From positions 186,001-250,000 of the forward strand of contig MDYQ01000001.1 in NCBI GenBank assembly GCA_003024175.1: a stretch of DNA of 64,000 nt, in the 5' to 3' direction. Of the stretch, positions 47,501 through 57,403 are shown in pieces (positions within the stretch are counted from its first letter, which is position 1; each line of letters starts with the position of its first letter). Position numbers and translations under genes: made by a program. The notes under the pieces are model-generated. The model worked only from the letters and a program-made list of their open reading frames with translations, was not told where the DNA came from and did no database searches. The stretch comes from Planoprotostelium fungivorum (Eukaryota > Evosea > Variosea > Cavosteliida > Cavosteliaceae).

Positions 47501-48787
47501 TGCTGCTGATGTCACGGACCTTGCCATCCACGGTGACTGTGGGGACTCCACTGCATCATGTGAGTGAGCGTGGTGGCGGATGTCATACCCCCAATATCTG
47601 CCCGAGAGGGTGATGATTCCACCACCGTAGGGTAGGATAGACGGGTTGACGTCACTGATGATGGGTGTGAAGCAGCTGCAAGCGGCTTGACAATTGTTCA
47701 GGGCCCAGCTTGGAATGGGACAAGCGAAATTGGGACCCTTGCTCTTCCTGAGGAATGTGAGACGAGACGTACGGTACTTGTCTCACCCCGCGGAGCTCAT
47801 GTTGCAGAAGGCTCCTGACATCAAGGGATTTGGCGCGTTGTAGTCCTCGAATTCGTCGTAATTGTTTCCGGTGATGTCGATCAAGCTCTTCGAACTCATG
47901 TTGGCAGGAAAAATGCCTCCGATCTGGTTGCCGATGTCGTTGTAGATGCTGCCTGCGTCTAAGACTCGATAGCCCAAGCTGAGGTAGCCCAGATTTGGCA
48001 GGGTCCATATTCCCTGAGGGATAGAGGACAAGCTGTTGCACTCTGCCTGACAGACGATCAACTCGCATGCGGTGATGGATGACCCACCCTGAGTGTCACG
48101 AGAGATGTGGCACCGATGATGTCGTTCGGGATGGTGGTGAAATTATTTCGATAGATCCACAGATGGGCCAGTTTAGACATCTGGATGAGACCACTGTTGG
48201 CGGTATTCCATCCGGTTAAGAGGTTGTATTGAAGATCTAACTGTCAAGGAGATGAGATGGCTTAGCGATGGATTGCGATTCACGTAGATGAGATTGACTA
48301 ATCCGGACAGATCTGGAACAGCCCCGCTGAGCTGGTTAGACGATAATGCGAGGAAGTTCAAGTTGACCATCTTTGCGATGCCGGGGGGTATTTGTCCGGA
48401 GAGACCTGATTCGAATCATCCATCGATCTTGAAAGGCTATGCTCACCTGCATTGCCAGTGATCGTTAGATTTCGGCAGTAGTAGAGGTTCGTTCCAAAGC
48501 TCGGATCGAAATACCCACTCAGGTTGTTGCTCTGAAGAATGAGAGAGACGTAGTTTCCGTATCCATCACAGGTAACACCGTATGAGTTGCACGATATAGC
48601 AAAAGGAGAATACCAATTGTAGTACCAACCGTAGCCTACGATGTGAGTCAGATCGACTTGCCATTGTTGACTTACCCCCGGCTGTGTTGTATAAACTAAT
48701 GAGGTCTCCAGTCTGAGTGTATGGAGTTGGCTGCGACACTACGACCGAGAAGAAGGTGGTGATACAGATCAACGAGATCATCTTCAT
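44593..48787 (-). CDS. Receptor with LRR ectodomain, mucin-like stalk, GPS motif, one membrane span and pseudokinase
   Basis: Start ATG is at 48785-48787 with signal peptide MKMISLICITTFFSVVVSQ. Then LRRs: VNLNFLALSSNQLSGAVPDL, LPNLGYLSLGYRVLD. A stalk made almost only of Ser and Thr (about 46600-47260) follows. A GPS-type autoproteolysis motif reads LTCVWWDKSGSSWRPDGC ... RCLCNHLTSFSLQ, with the HL|T/S cleavage context present. The membrane helix is VAVCVTAFVILVVAVALIV, then KRRMR. The cytoplasmic part is kinase-like (IRHVNIAQYLGCW; VTTYVPGVPLSQWI; QVWAFGVLALQILERR; LQRDPLDRFTFVEMCK). HRD is replaced in EQGVKDNILTADKVIL and DFG by WDFRSG, and no VAxK lysine is seen, so it is a pseudokinase. 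The stop is at 44593-44595, 30 bp before the next gene. Confidence 0.75.
47110..47262. repeat. 24-bp tandem repeats encoding the Ser/Thr stalk
   Basis: Plus-strand unit about GTGGAGGATGTAGTACTGGA plus TGTG, repeated with few changes. On the coding minus strand it gives repeated SSTT. Similar but less regular repeats continue to about 46600. Confidence 0.8.
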
Positions 48788-48977
48788 CTCTATTGACCGA
48801 AGAAATAACCGGTCCACACCCCCATGCTAAGCCTACTATCTTCACCGTAGATTTCGTGTAGGTACTTCTCTTAGGTGACAGATTAGCAGTGGAGGTGACT
48901 GTTGAGCCGTTTCCTCTATTTTAGGGGTGTCGCGTCTGTATCTGGGTTACTCTGATCCCCGCTCCGCGGAATGGATC

Positions 48978-49482
48978 TCAAGTTCTCCTTAAGGCAAATT
49001 CACCACAGAATACGCAGGTAGTCTCTATGCAATGCCGTAGTACGTAGCGATGAAACAATATTACATTTTCCTTTGTTCCATAATCCTTTGCCTTCTCGAA
49101 GCAGTCGGCGCAGGCTCGTGTGATCTCATCTCCGTACTCGGTGGTGTCTCCGCGGAACATCATGGTAGCCTGTGGGCCGGTGGGGTCTGATATGATCATG
49201 TGCGCCATCATTGTTCGTGCGACGATGTCTGATTTCAGTTCGGCCTTCTGTGCTGGAGTAGCCGTTGTATAGAGGTTGAGAAAGAGACGGAATGTCTGTC
49301 CCACGAAGCCCCACGTGAAGAAGATTTTTCCGGTCTGGGCTGAGTTCTGAGCTGCAAAGAGAGGGTGACTCTGGAAGGAGGACATGAGAGCCATCAATGA
49401 TTTCGACAGCGCATCAGCATGAGGAGGGAAGGGTATTCAGGCCGCTGCCCGTCAGATGATGCACAGCAGATTGGTTGCTCAT
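48978..49482 (-). CDS. Hypothetical protein, unknown family
   Basis: The long exon reads SHPLFAAQNSAQTGKIFFTW, GFVGQTFRLFLNLYTTATPA, IVARTMMAHMIISDPTGPQA, EYGDEITRACADCFEKAKDY and ends at 48978. A start at ATG 49480-49482 (MSNQSA) with one intron to SHPLFAAQN gives a compact protein of about 140 aa; starting at ATG 49394 without the intron is also possible. It is mostly helical with no signal peptide or membrane span. I do not recognise it. It is divergent from the endonuclease IV gene (160 bp). Confidence 0.5.
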
Positions 49483-49642
49483 TGTTGTGTGTGGTATCGC
49501 CTTGTATGTTCTGGGTGATGTGATGTGATCTGATAATTCAAATTCGGATTCGATTCCAAACTGACGTCATGTGATTCCTACACCACATCACATTAGCTTC
49601 TCTGGGCTGATTGTGGTGCTGTGTCACACAAGCCAAGTGTTC

Positions 49643-50949
49643 ATGCCTACTGTATCACGCAAGAGAAAGAGTGTGAAACAATCCATCACTGAAGTCGAGG
49701 AGAATCAGGAAGGTTCTGAGACACGAATTACCAAGGAGGTCACAGAGGCTGCCAAACAGAAGGTCACAAAGAAGCGTAAGACAAAGGAGATGGCTGCTTT
49801 GATAGCAAGGACGCCTGTATCATCGCTAAAGAAGGCCATGTATATCGGTGCACACGTCAGTAGTGCCGGAGGTGAGCGGTGAATCCATTTACGTTGAGGT
49901 CATACATCTGAATGGTCTGTTGTTATCATCTATCAGAGGAATGTTATGAACTGATCTTGATCAAAGGGGTGGAAAACACGGTACCAAATGCCCTCCACAT
50001 CGGTGCCAACTCTTTCGCTCTCTTTCTCAAATCACAGCGAAGATGGAAGAACCCTCCACTGAGCTCCTCCTCTCGCGACGCCTTCCGTAAACTATCTACC
50101 GAAAATCAATACGATAGCCACAAGCACTGTCTACCCCATGGCTCGTACTTGGTCAATCTCGCCACAGCAGATCCATCAAAGGCCACCCAGGCTTACAGTG
50201 GATTCTTGGAAGATCTTCAGCGCTGCGAGGCTCTCGGCATCACCCTCTACAACTTCCATCCTGGCAGCACCAATGGTCTCCCGAAACATGAAGCCATCGC
50301 ACGTATCGCCTCTCAACTCAACAAGTCACACGAGGAAACGAAGGAAGTGGTCACCGTCTTGGAGAACATGGCAGGACAAAAGAACGTCATCGGATCGACA
50401 TTCGAAGATCTGAGGGACATCATCTCACTCATCAAGGACAAGACTCGAGTGGGCGTCTGTATCGACACGTGCCACACTTTCGCCGCTGGCTATGACTTGA
50501 GATCGCCCGACTCATTCGCAGAGACCATGCGGCAGTTCGATGAACTCGTCGGCCTCTCCTATCTCAGAGCGCTCCATCTCAACGATAGCAAGGCACCTCT
50601 TTCATCTCATCGAGATCTTCATGCCAACATCGGCTCCGGCTTCTTGGGCTTACGTGCCTTCCACAACGTGATGAACTATGGGCCCTTCCAGGGACTACCG
50701 ATGATATTGGAGACACCCATCGACAGAGAGGACGACAGCGGAAAATCGAAAGAAGATTACAACGTGTGGGCCGAAGAGATCAAGTTATTAGAGAGTCTCA
50801 TCGGCATGGATGCGGACAGCGATGAGTTCAAGGAACTAGAAGGGAAGTTGTGGAAGAAGGGACAAGAGGAGAGAGACAGAATACAAGGACAAGTGGATAA
50901 GAAGAAGAAGAAGGGAAAGAAAGAGGAAGAGAGTGAAGATGAAGAGTGA
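49643..50949 (+). CDS. APN1: Endonuclease IV family AP endonuclease
   Basis: The enzyme cleaves abasic sites and 3' blocks in base-excision repair using three zinc ions. I start at ATG 49643 (MPTVSRKRKSVKQSITEV), which opens a lysine-rich, probably nuclear-localising tail. An in-frame ATG at 49571 also exists. One intron (49872-49967, 96 nt) joins YIGAHVSSAGG to GVENTVPNALHIGANSFA. Zinc-ligand motifs in order are AHVSSAGG, LPHGSYLVNLA, YNFHPGST, LENMAGQ, GVCIDTCHTFAAGYD, LHLNDSK, HRDLHANIGSGFLG and ILETP. All are intact. The C-terminal extension is charged (KKKKKGKKEEESEDEE). It is unusual here in having a 985-bp exon. Confidence 0.96.
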
Positions 50950-51026
50950 ACGTGTATAAACTGAATTTATTCGAAATTATTGTATCTACAACGATGCGGT
51001 AGGGCAGATCATCACATCACATCAGC

Positions 51027-52842
51027 ATGATGTTGAGGGTTGTGAGCACAAGAGGATTGCAATCCAAGGCCATACAGCCACTTCCATCTGTTGGGAGACC
51101 GGCCATTAGACCATTGGCAAAAACCCCCGCCTTCAAAACATTAACAAGCGTCAGAGCTTACTCGACGGCTGAGTCAGAGGGAATCAGAGAAGATGAAGGA
51201 GTCAGACAGACTGAAGGAGCCGTTGATAATGCAGAATACAGAGTTGGAGGTCCCATCAGTGAGTTCACATGATGTATCATCCTTCTAAATGCTCACAGGC
51301 GATCCTGCTCCCATTCCATTGGTCATCAGAGAGGTCTTCGATTTACCTTTGAAAAAGAATTGACACCAGGCAGATCGAAGGCACAACTTACCTCCAGTTG
51401 GAGATGATGGACGTCGAGGAAGGCAAAGCCACACCCGTGAAGCTCCTCCATACGCTTCAGGCCAATCAGGTCACGATGGTCGAAAAGATCAACAAGCTAC
51501 GCGATGCTTGGGTGGACAGAGCGCGTCTCATCGCCAAGATCCGTCTCCTTCAAGAGTGGTGGCCCAAGAAGTTCAACAGTCACAGAGAAACAATCCGACA
51601 TCTATTCCCGCATGCCACCGACTCTGAGATGGTCGCCCACACCATTCGAGATTTAGAAAGCAAGGGCTACCAGATCCCCTCCACCAGAGTCCTCACATCC
51701 AACACCAGCAACCAGCCTCCTTCTCTCGAAGAGAGGATCGCCGTCGAGATGGATCAGATGAGAGCTCTAAGGAGGATGAGAACTCATCCCCAGCTCCAAG
51801 ACAAGAAGATCGACCTCTTCCTCTCCAACATGAAGTTCAGAAGACCTAAGACGGTCAACTCGCAGATCGTCCTGCAGATGGACGCCATGTTGAACGAGAA
51901 GGGTTTCAGCTCGAAGAAGAGAGACACCACCAAACAATTGGAAAATTCAGAGTTCTCCGAGGTGAACGCTCATCCATCTCATCCGAAATCACATTGCGGA
52001 TCATCATCATCTAGTAGAGGAGCGTCTGAAACCATTCTAGTTCAGAGACCAATGGTCCGCACGATACGATCAGTTCAAGCAACTGAGAGACGAAGTCGAA
52101 CAGAACGACTCTCAAGACTTTGGTGAATGGGAGGGAGTGCAGGAATTCTCCGAGAAGCAGGCGGGCAGTCGACGTCGCGCCAAGGGTAAGGTGAGACGGT
52201 TCGAACGGATTTGGGACTCCCAATCTGATCTCCCGCCAGGCTTGGCTCGCCAAGATCAACCAGTTGAGGAAGGAGAAGAGAGAGGCAGCAGACGCAGCCA
52301 AAGCAGCCAGGAGGAAACCCATCATGGACAAGGTCAACCCAGAAGGTCTGCACCCTCGTCTGCTCGACGGTTTCGGCACTTACTTCCCACACCTCCTCCA
52401 CAATTTCCCGCGCGATCACGTGTTATGGCCTCTCATGCAAGAGACGGCCCGCGTCATATCAAAGAACCCCACCTACAGTTGGGCTCAGAAGGAGCGTCTC
52501 ATCATGCAAGAGAAGCACTTGTTCGAGAGCGTGGACATGAAGTACCTCAAGGACGTCTACACTCGCATCGGTCTCGACACTTCCTTCACGAAGCCAGTCA
52601 ACGTCAGGCAGATGTCTACGGAGCAGAGAGCCATGTGGGACTCTTTCATGTACTCTCAGCTGCAGAAATTCGTCGACAAGAACTACTCGAAGGAGAAGAT
52701 GGAGCACATCCAGAGAGAGAAGTTGGGGGCTTACACTCTGGCCTACCAGCAGAAGATCATGGAGAAGTTTCCCAAGGATGTGGAGAAGTTTGTTCCCACG
52801 ATGCAGCTTATCAAGCCCCTCGAGAAGAAGGAGAAGGCATAA
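51027..52842 (+). CDS. Mitochondrially targeted hypothetical protein
   Basis: Start ATG is at 51027. The first 50 residues (MMLRVVSTRGLQSKAIQPLP ... FKTLTSVRAYSTAE) look like a mitochondrial presequence with an RAY-S cleavage context. After short introns come IEGTTYLQLEMMDVEEGKAT, KINKLRDAWVDRARLIAKIR, LLQEWWPKKFNSHRETIRHL, YDQFKQLRDEVEQNDSQDFG, PRLLDGFGTYFPHLLHNFPR, KNPTYSWAQKERLIMQEKHL and YLKDVYTRIGLD, ending LIKPLEKKEKA at 52842. It is highly charged, helical and about 520 aa. The composition fits a mitoribosomal or other mitochondrial assembly protein, but I do not recognise the family. The longest exon (about 51398-51960) and the last exon are well supported. Confidence 0.65.
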
Positions 52843-52915
52843 AAGGATTCTCTCTATTACAATAGTCTTATACTATCTTCACGATTCGTCACAGCTTAAT
52901 GCATTGAAATGTTTA

Positions 52916-54240
52916 GGCATAAAAGTATTCTCTTTATTACAGTAGCCTTATATTCTTCGTTTCACTGCGATGAAAATCGTCGTCATCACCTGTGGACATT
53001 CCCTTCTGACGACACATCCGCTTCAGGATCTCTGCCTTGAGATTTGAGGTCTCGATGATGTCATCCAGGAGATCTTCGTCGTTGTCGTCATCATCTCCGT
53101 CTGAGGTGTCATCTTTACCCTCTACTGAACAGGCAGAGGTAGCCACGACCATCATTGCTTCGTCCTTGAATGCTGAGATCAGAAGATCGCCTTTTCTGAA
53201 CACTCGGTACTGCCCAAAGTCCAATTTGTGCGTCATGACGTTGTAGAGGGCCAAACTTTCGGACTTCTTCATTCCCGCGGTGAAAAATGTGGATCCACAC
53301 CATGTCTCGAGCCATCCCATCCTTCCAAACCATCGATCGGCACACACAGAGAGATGATACTTGTTGGCGAGATGTTTGGCCACGTCTAGGCACTCGTAGG
53401 GCTTGAAATGTTCTGACACCTCCGGGCGAAGTAAAAGCATATACGGCCGGCCTGTGTGGGCCATTTTCACTGCCATTGTGATACATTTCCATCCAATCCC
53501 ATCAGGCTTTCGCTCGATACAGACGATTCCCGGATCTTCTCCCTGCCATGCCCACATCGTCTCATCGAGCGTTGCGTAACCACCGGGAATGATGCTTGTC
53601 TCAAAGTTGCGGTTCACCATCGGCCAAATGGTCTCCCATGGTGGATGCAGATATGAGGCTATCTGATTGTACTTGTTGATGCTGAGAGATGTCCCGCTGA
53701 GCATGTCCCGGAGCTCCTTTTGGGACTTGTGAAAGGTGACCATTTCGGACAATTGTGCGACGGCAAATTTGAGATAGTGGCTGCTGTCCAGCTGGATGTT
53801 TTCACGTTTTCCAGTCTTAGCGACGATCGGGTATCTCTGCCTAGAGCCTCGGCAAATTTCCTCCAGTATGTTCGGAGATAACATCCTTTTAAAGAAATTG
53901 GCGGGAGTTTGAGAATTGCGAGTTCCGACGGGGACGACGGTTGACATGGGTTTGGGCGGAACTCTTCTGAACAGTTTTAAACTAGTCACATTGGTGTAGT
54001 GATTCTTCTTGACACTCACGATGAACTTCGCTTCTCCTTATCATTTTTATTTGGCTGTTGGTTGGTGACATCAACAGATCGTAGGCTTTCATTAGCCAAA
54101 AAGTTTTGGCCCTCCTCTTGCAGCTGAGCCGTTGAACTCGGCATTTAAATTGTGAACGTCCCGCTCGGAGCCCATGTTTTAACCCGGCCCGCGGGCATGT
54201 TTTAAGGAGTTATACTATCTTGACGACATTGCAGTGTTAA
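52916..54240 (-). mobile_element. Probable piggyBac-type element remnant
   Basis: The span is set by repeats B and C around the transposase. A TTAA (the piggyBac target site) lies at 54237-54240 directly before copy C. A GC-rich TTAACCCGGCCCGCGGGC at 54179-54196 resembles a piggyBac terminus (TTAA then CCC), but I find no matching inverted end on the left, so the true boundaries are unknown. Confidence 0.4.
52937..53947 (-). CDS. PiggyBac-like (DDE_Tnp_1_7) transposase, C-terminally short
   Basis: An intronless frame, first ATG at 53945-53947 (MSTVVPVGTRNSQTPANFFK), stop at 52937. Family blocks are HYLKFAVAQLSEMVTFHKSQ, PGGYATLDETMWAWQGEDPG (first catalytic Asp), SVCADRWFGRMGWLE (second Asp) and GDLLISAFKDEAMMVVATSA (third Asp). 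The three acidic residues seem present. After the third block the protein turns into an acidic run (DGDDDDNDEDLLDD), and the usual downstream insertion and Cys-rich C-terminal domains are missing, so it is shorter than active piggyBac transposases. The lack of introns contrasts with all neighbours and marks it as a mobile-element gene, either decaying or domesticated. Confidence 0.75.
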   Translation of the reverse strand: MSTVVPVGTRNSQTPANFFKRMLSPNILEEICRGSRQRYPIVAKTGKRENIQLDSSHYLKFAVAQLSEMVTFHKSQKELRDMLSGTSLSINKYNQIASYLHPPWETIWPMVNRNFETSIIPGGYATLDETMWAWQGEDPGIVCIERKPDGIGWKCITMAVKMAHTGRPYMLLLRPEVSEHFKPYECLDVAKHLANKYHLSVCADRWFGRMGWLETWCGSTFFTAGMKKSESLALYNVMTHKLDFGQYRVFRKGDLLISAFKDEAMMVVATSACSVEGKDDTSDGDDDDNDEDLLDDIIETSNLKAEILKRMCRQKGMSTGDDDDFHRSETKNIRLL

Positions 54241-54312
54241 GGCATGAAAGGATTCTCTTTATTACAGTAGTCTGATGACTCTATCTCTATGATTCGTCAC
54301 GGTTCGATGCAT
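53948..54312. other. Transposase 5' flank
   Basis: It contains the GC-rich TTAACCCGGCCCGCGGGC box at 54179-54196, framed by two copies of CATGTTTTAA, then repeat copy C. No gene seen. Confidence 0.5.
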
Positions 54313-56751
54313 TCAAGTGCAGTAACACAAGTCTTGGGGGATGTTGGCTTCTCGACACGTTCTCTCTCGTGGAATCTTGTCGAATAAGCTGAGGCCGTTT
54401 CTTACATTTGGTTTCTCTTCAAAATGTCGCAGGTGCTTCAGTGTGGCGTACAAGTCGTAGGCGGTGACCAAAGACTGCTGGTTCTCTTCTAAGGCTTCGG
54501 AGATCTACAACGGGTCGGCGTACGATCGTAAACCTTAAATCCCACCTCGGGGTAGTTCTCCAGGACCCAGTTGGGAACGATGAGGTTTCCCATGGGAAGC
54601 ATGTTCTCTGCTCTGGCGCTGTACAGATTGAGAGCAAAGTAAGGACTCATGTGTAGGCCGTGATCGGCTATGATGAATACCACCGTCTTGTTCGTGTCGA
54701 CGCGGTCCAAAAAGTCGACAAAGTCTTCGTCCATCAGCCCGATGACCTTTCGGCGGTCAATTCGAATTTCAAATTTGAATCTCACCTCTCCGGTGCCTTC
54801 ATGGGCTTCGTTGAAAGCGGCGGCGGCGAAATAAGGAGTCTCCGCGTGATTCTCCACGAACTGTCCCAACCAATCGAGCGCGATGTCGTGTGAGTATCGA
54901 TTGTCTAGACATCTTCTTCTGATGGAGAATGGTCCAACTAACGGGCCGAATGGGTTGCTGGTGGGATGCAGCTGTGGAAGACAGAAGGGAGCCACCATCT
55001 GATAATCCGTGTGTGACGTGCGGTTGTACTACACAACGTAAGTCGAGATTTCGTGGAGATGAGTGTACCTGATACTTTGTACTCCAATCCAAGCACGAGT
55101 TGTCGAGGTAGGCTGTGACTTTTCCCGCCTCGTTGTAGTCTTCCCAGATGGGATCTCTCAGTAGATCTTTCGGTGAATAGCCGGAGTCGTATTCGTTCAT
55201 CCCCAGATACATCGCCTGATCGTTCGGGACGGTGGATCTACCGAGGGAGTGGTAACGGAAGAACTGAAACGCCTTCGCTGACGTCAGATCTACCGCCCGT
55301 CAGAAAGTTCTCGGAAGATTCTTCTCGTCACCTTCGAGGTACTGGACGGTCTTTGGCCATCGCCGCAAAAAGTGAGCGCGGGAAAATGCATCGATGTTGA
55401 TGAATAGAACATTCAAATCATCGATGGGGTGCGAATCACGATTTCGACGCATCGTCTTCTTTCTTGAGATGACGTCTTCGTCCCTTCTATTCTGCACGAG
55501 TACCTGTTCTCTGCCGTTGCAGCTGGAAATTTCTCAGAATTTTCTCTCGTCGTGGGGGTAACAGACTCACGTGACTAGAACGGCCGCGTTGGAGAGGGGA
55601 ACTGGCGAGTTGTAGATGAAGGTGGTGGTGGAATTGAGTACGAATCTCTGGAACATGTTCTCCGCGAAATTCACGGGAGATTTCTGTTCGAGGAGCCAGT
55701 TCTCGGTCATGGATAAGACTTGTACCCGCGCTTCCGTATCGCAATCGACTCTCAGTATACCGTCTGATCACGTGATCAGAATCTACGACCTGCCGAGATC
55801 GTTCACCTGTCAGGGTCGCGAAGTTTGGCTCCGTCCCGCAGGTGGTCGAGCCAGTGTAGAAGTTCAACCAGCGGTAGGGCAACAGACTATTCCAATTTAA
55901 ATTGGGTGTGACGACTTTGCAGTGGCCATCGTTCTCCAATGATTCCCCGTTGTAGCCTTTGATCCATTCGTCTCTGTAAATGGGTTACATCATGTTCACC
56001 ATCGGAATCACATCATCTTCATCAGAAGACTCACTGCACGATGAAGAATCGGATGGTCAAGATGGTCGGTGTGACGAGCAGAAATGCACCCAGACAGATA
56101 TAGAAGGTTTTCCTGCTCGCTCTTCGATAGAGGAAGGAGAAGCCTTGTGTAATCACCAACAGCGGCACGATTACGAAGAGGAAGCCGGCACAGTTGAGAG
56201 CGCCATGTCTAAAGTATAGAATGAATAGAGAGACGAGAGGATGAACTCACCCCGATGCAGTCGATCCTCGATCCACTGTGAACATGATGGACAATGGAAT
56301 GAGCCAAGAGAGCCATAGACCGGCGATGACTCTCTTGTCTTCTATGAATGGACTGATGGAATAGATGAGACATCCGATTACAAAGAGTATGGCCGATGTC
56401 GTAACTGATGCCGCCAAGAAAAGGAGGTTCCTCTGGATCCAGTCGGCATCTTTCCCTGGTATAAATGTCAACGTCTAAACTCGATCATCTTCACCCACCT
56501 CCCTTGAGCGATGCCAAGTAGAAAAAATTTGAAAATGCAAAGAGAATCGCGCAAGTGATCACGGCAGCCTTTTGAGCCCTCGTCAATCGCACAACCTTAT
56601 CTCCCTGATGATGCAGGTGTATGTAAGCCCATCTCGGAGCCCTGGTGAACCATCTTCTCAGCCACCCCGGACTCCTCTCTTCTCCCTCCTCCATCTGCAT
56701 CTCCATGATCGTCATCGTGGCCACACGACCCTCGTGCGTGCCGTTGTTCAT
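54313..56751 (-). CDS. Membrane-anchored DUF229 (sulfatase-like) protein
   Basis: Start ATG is at 56749-56751 (MNNGTHEGRVATMTI). The N-terminal part has several membrane helices (AAVITCAILFAFSNFFYLAS; LFLAASVTTSAILFVIGCLI; LWLSWLIPLSIMF; FLFVIVPLLVITQGFSFLY; ICLGAFLLVTPTILTI). Then the DUF229 domain, an alkaline-phosphatase/sulfatase fold: LNVLFINIDAFSRAHFLRRW, LGMNEYDSGY, KTVVFIIADHGLHMSPYFAL, ENMLPM, EENQQSLVTAYDLYATLKHL, and the diagnostic ending GLSLFDKIPRERTCREANIP plus DLCYC. The stop is at 54313-54315. The substrate of this family is not established. DUF229 proteins usually have one anchor, so the multi-span N-terminus is notable. The intron at 54505-54533 is only 29 nt and ends CGTTGTAG. 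Confidence 0.83.
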
Positions 56752-57403
56752 ATCTCGTGAAACGTTTGTCTATAAATCAGTCGGGGGCGTTCGTGTCTTT
56801 ATCGGAGTCCTCGGCGAAGTATCTTACCAATGTCGGGTGAGTCGTCACTCGCCGTGTTGGCCTAGCGGTAAAATTCGTGGAATTTCAAAATTTCCGAGGT
56901 TGAGATGGACAAAAAGTCCGAGAGTATTGTGATCGAATGACAGGAGCTCAAGGAGAGAACGCGTGGACGTCCACGTTTAGAGGTGAATTGGAAGAGCCGG
57001 AGACGTGATAGACGCTCGGGGAGGATTTTTCCGTAGGAGACCGAGCAGCGAGGTGTGAAGCAGCGTCTCTTCCTGAGTGAGGGGACTTCCTGGAACTCGC
57101 GTTCGTTATATAGATATTATAGAATAGACGCCAAGAGCACTATCAATAGCGATGGAGCCGTGACGGCCCTCCTGTGCGTGGAGAGCATCGTGAGGATGTA
57201 GTTACGGTGATTGAAATGAAAATGTACTCGTGCAAATCACCGTTGGAGTGTTGTGTGATGGTTCGATGATGATCATCGAACACTCTCATTGGCGATAACA
57301 CAAAGTTTAATCCAGTGTCGCTGTAGATTATCAAGTTTTTTTGGCAAAGTGTCGCGAAGACCAAACTGGGTTCATCCGATTGACGTGCGATCGCAGACAG
57401 AAG
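56752..57403. other. Divergent intergenic region
   Basis: It separates the DUF229 and lipase starts. It has a tRNA-A-box-like string (GGCCTAGCGG near 56861) but no foldable tRNA. No gene supported. Confidence 0.4.

Larger units (their letters stand above)
52836..54318. repeat. Three copies of one 3'-flank sequence around a transposase ORF
   Basis: Copy A 52836-52911 covers the stop codon and 3' UTR of the mitochondrial gene (GGCATAAAAGGATTCTC ... GATTCGTCAC ... ATGCATT). Copy B 52916-52953 is a partial copy. Copy C 54241-54318 is nearly full length and reaches into the end of the DUF229 gene. B and C bracket the piggyBac-like ORF. Confidence 0.7.

Noticed and set aside
53456-53656. Short plus-strand frames inside the transposase
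   Set aside because: They are shadows of the long intronless minus-strand frame.
56853-56945. tRNA-like string with an A-box (TTGGCCTAGCGGTAAA) and a weak B-box
   Set aside because: No acceptor, D or anticodon stem can be paired around it, so it is at most a tRNA fossil or chance match.
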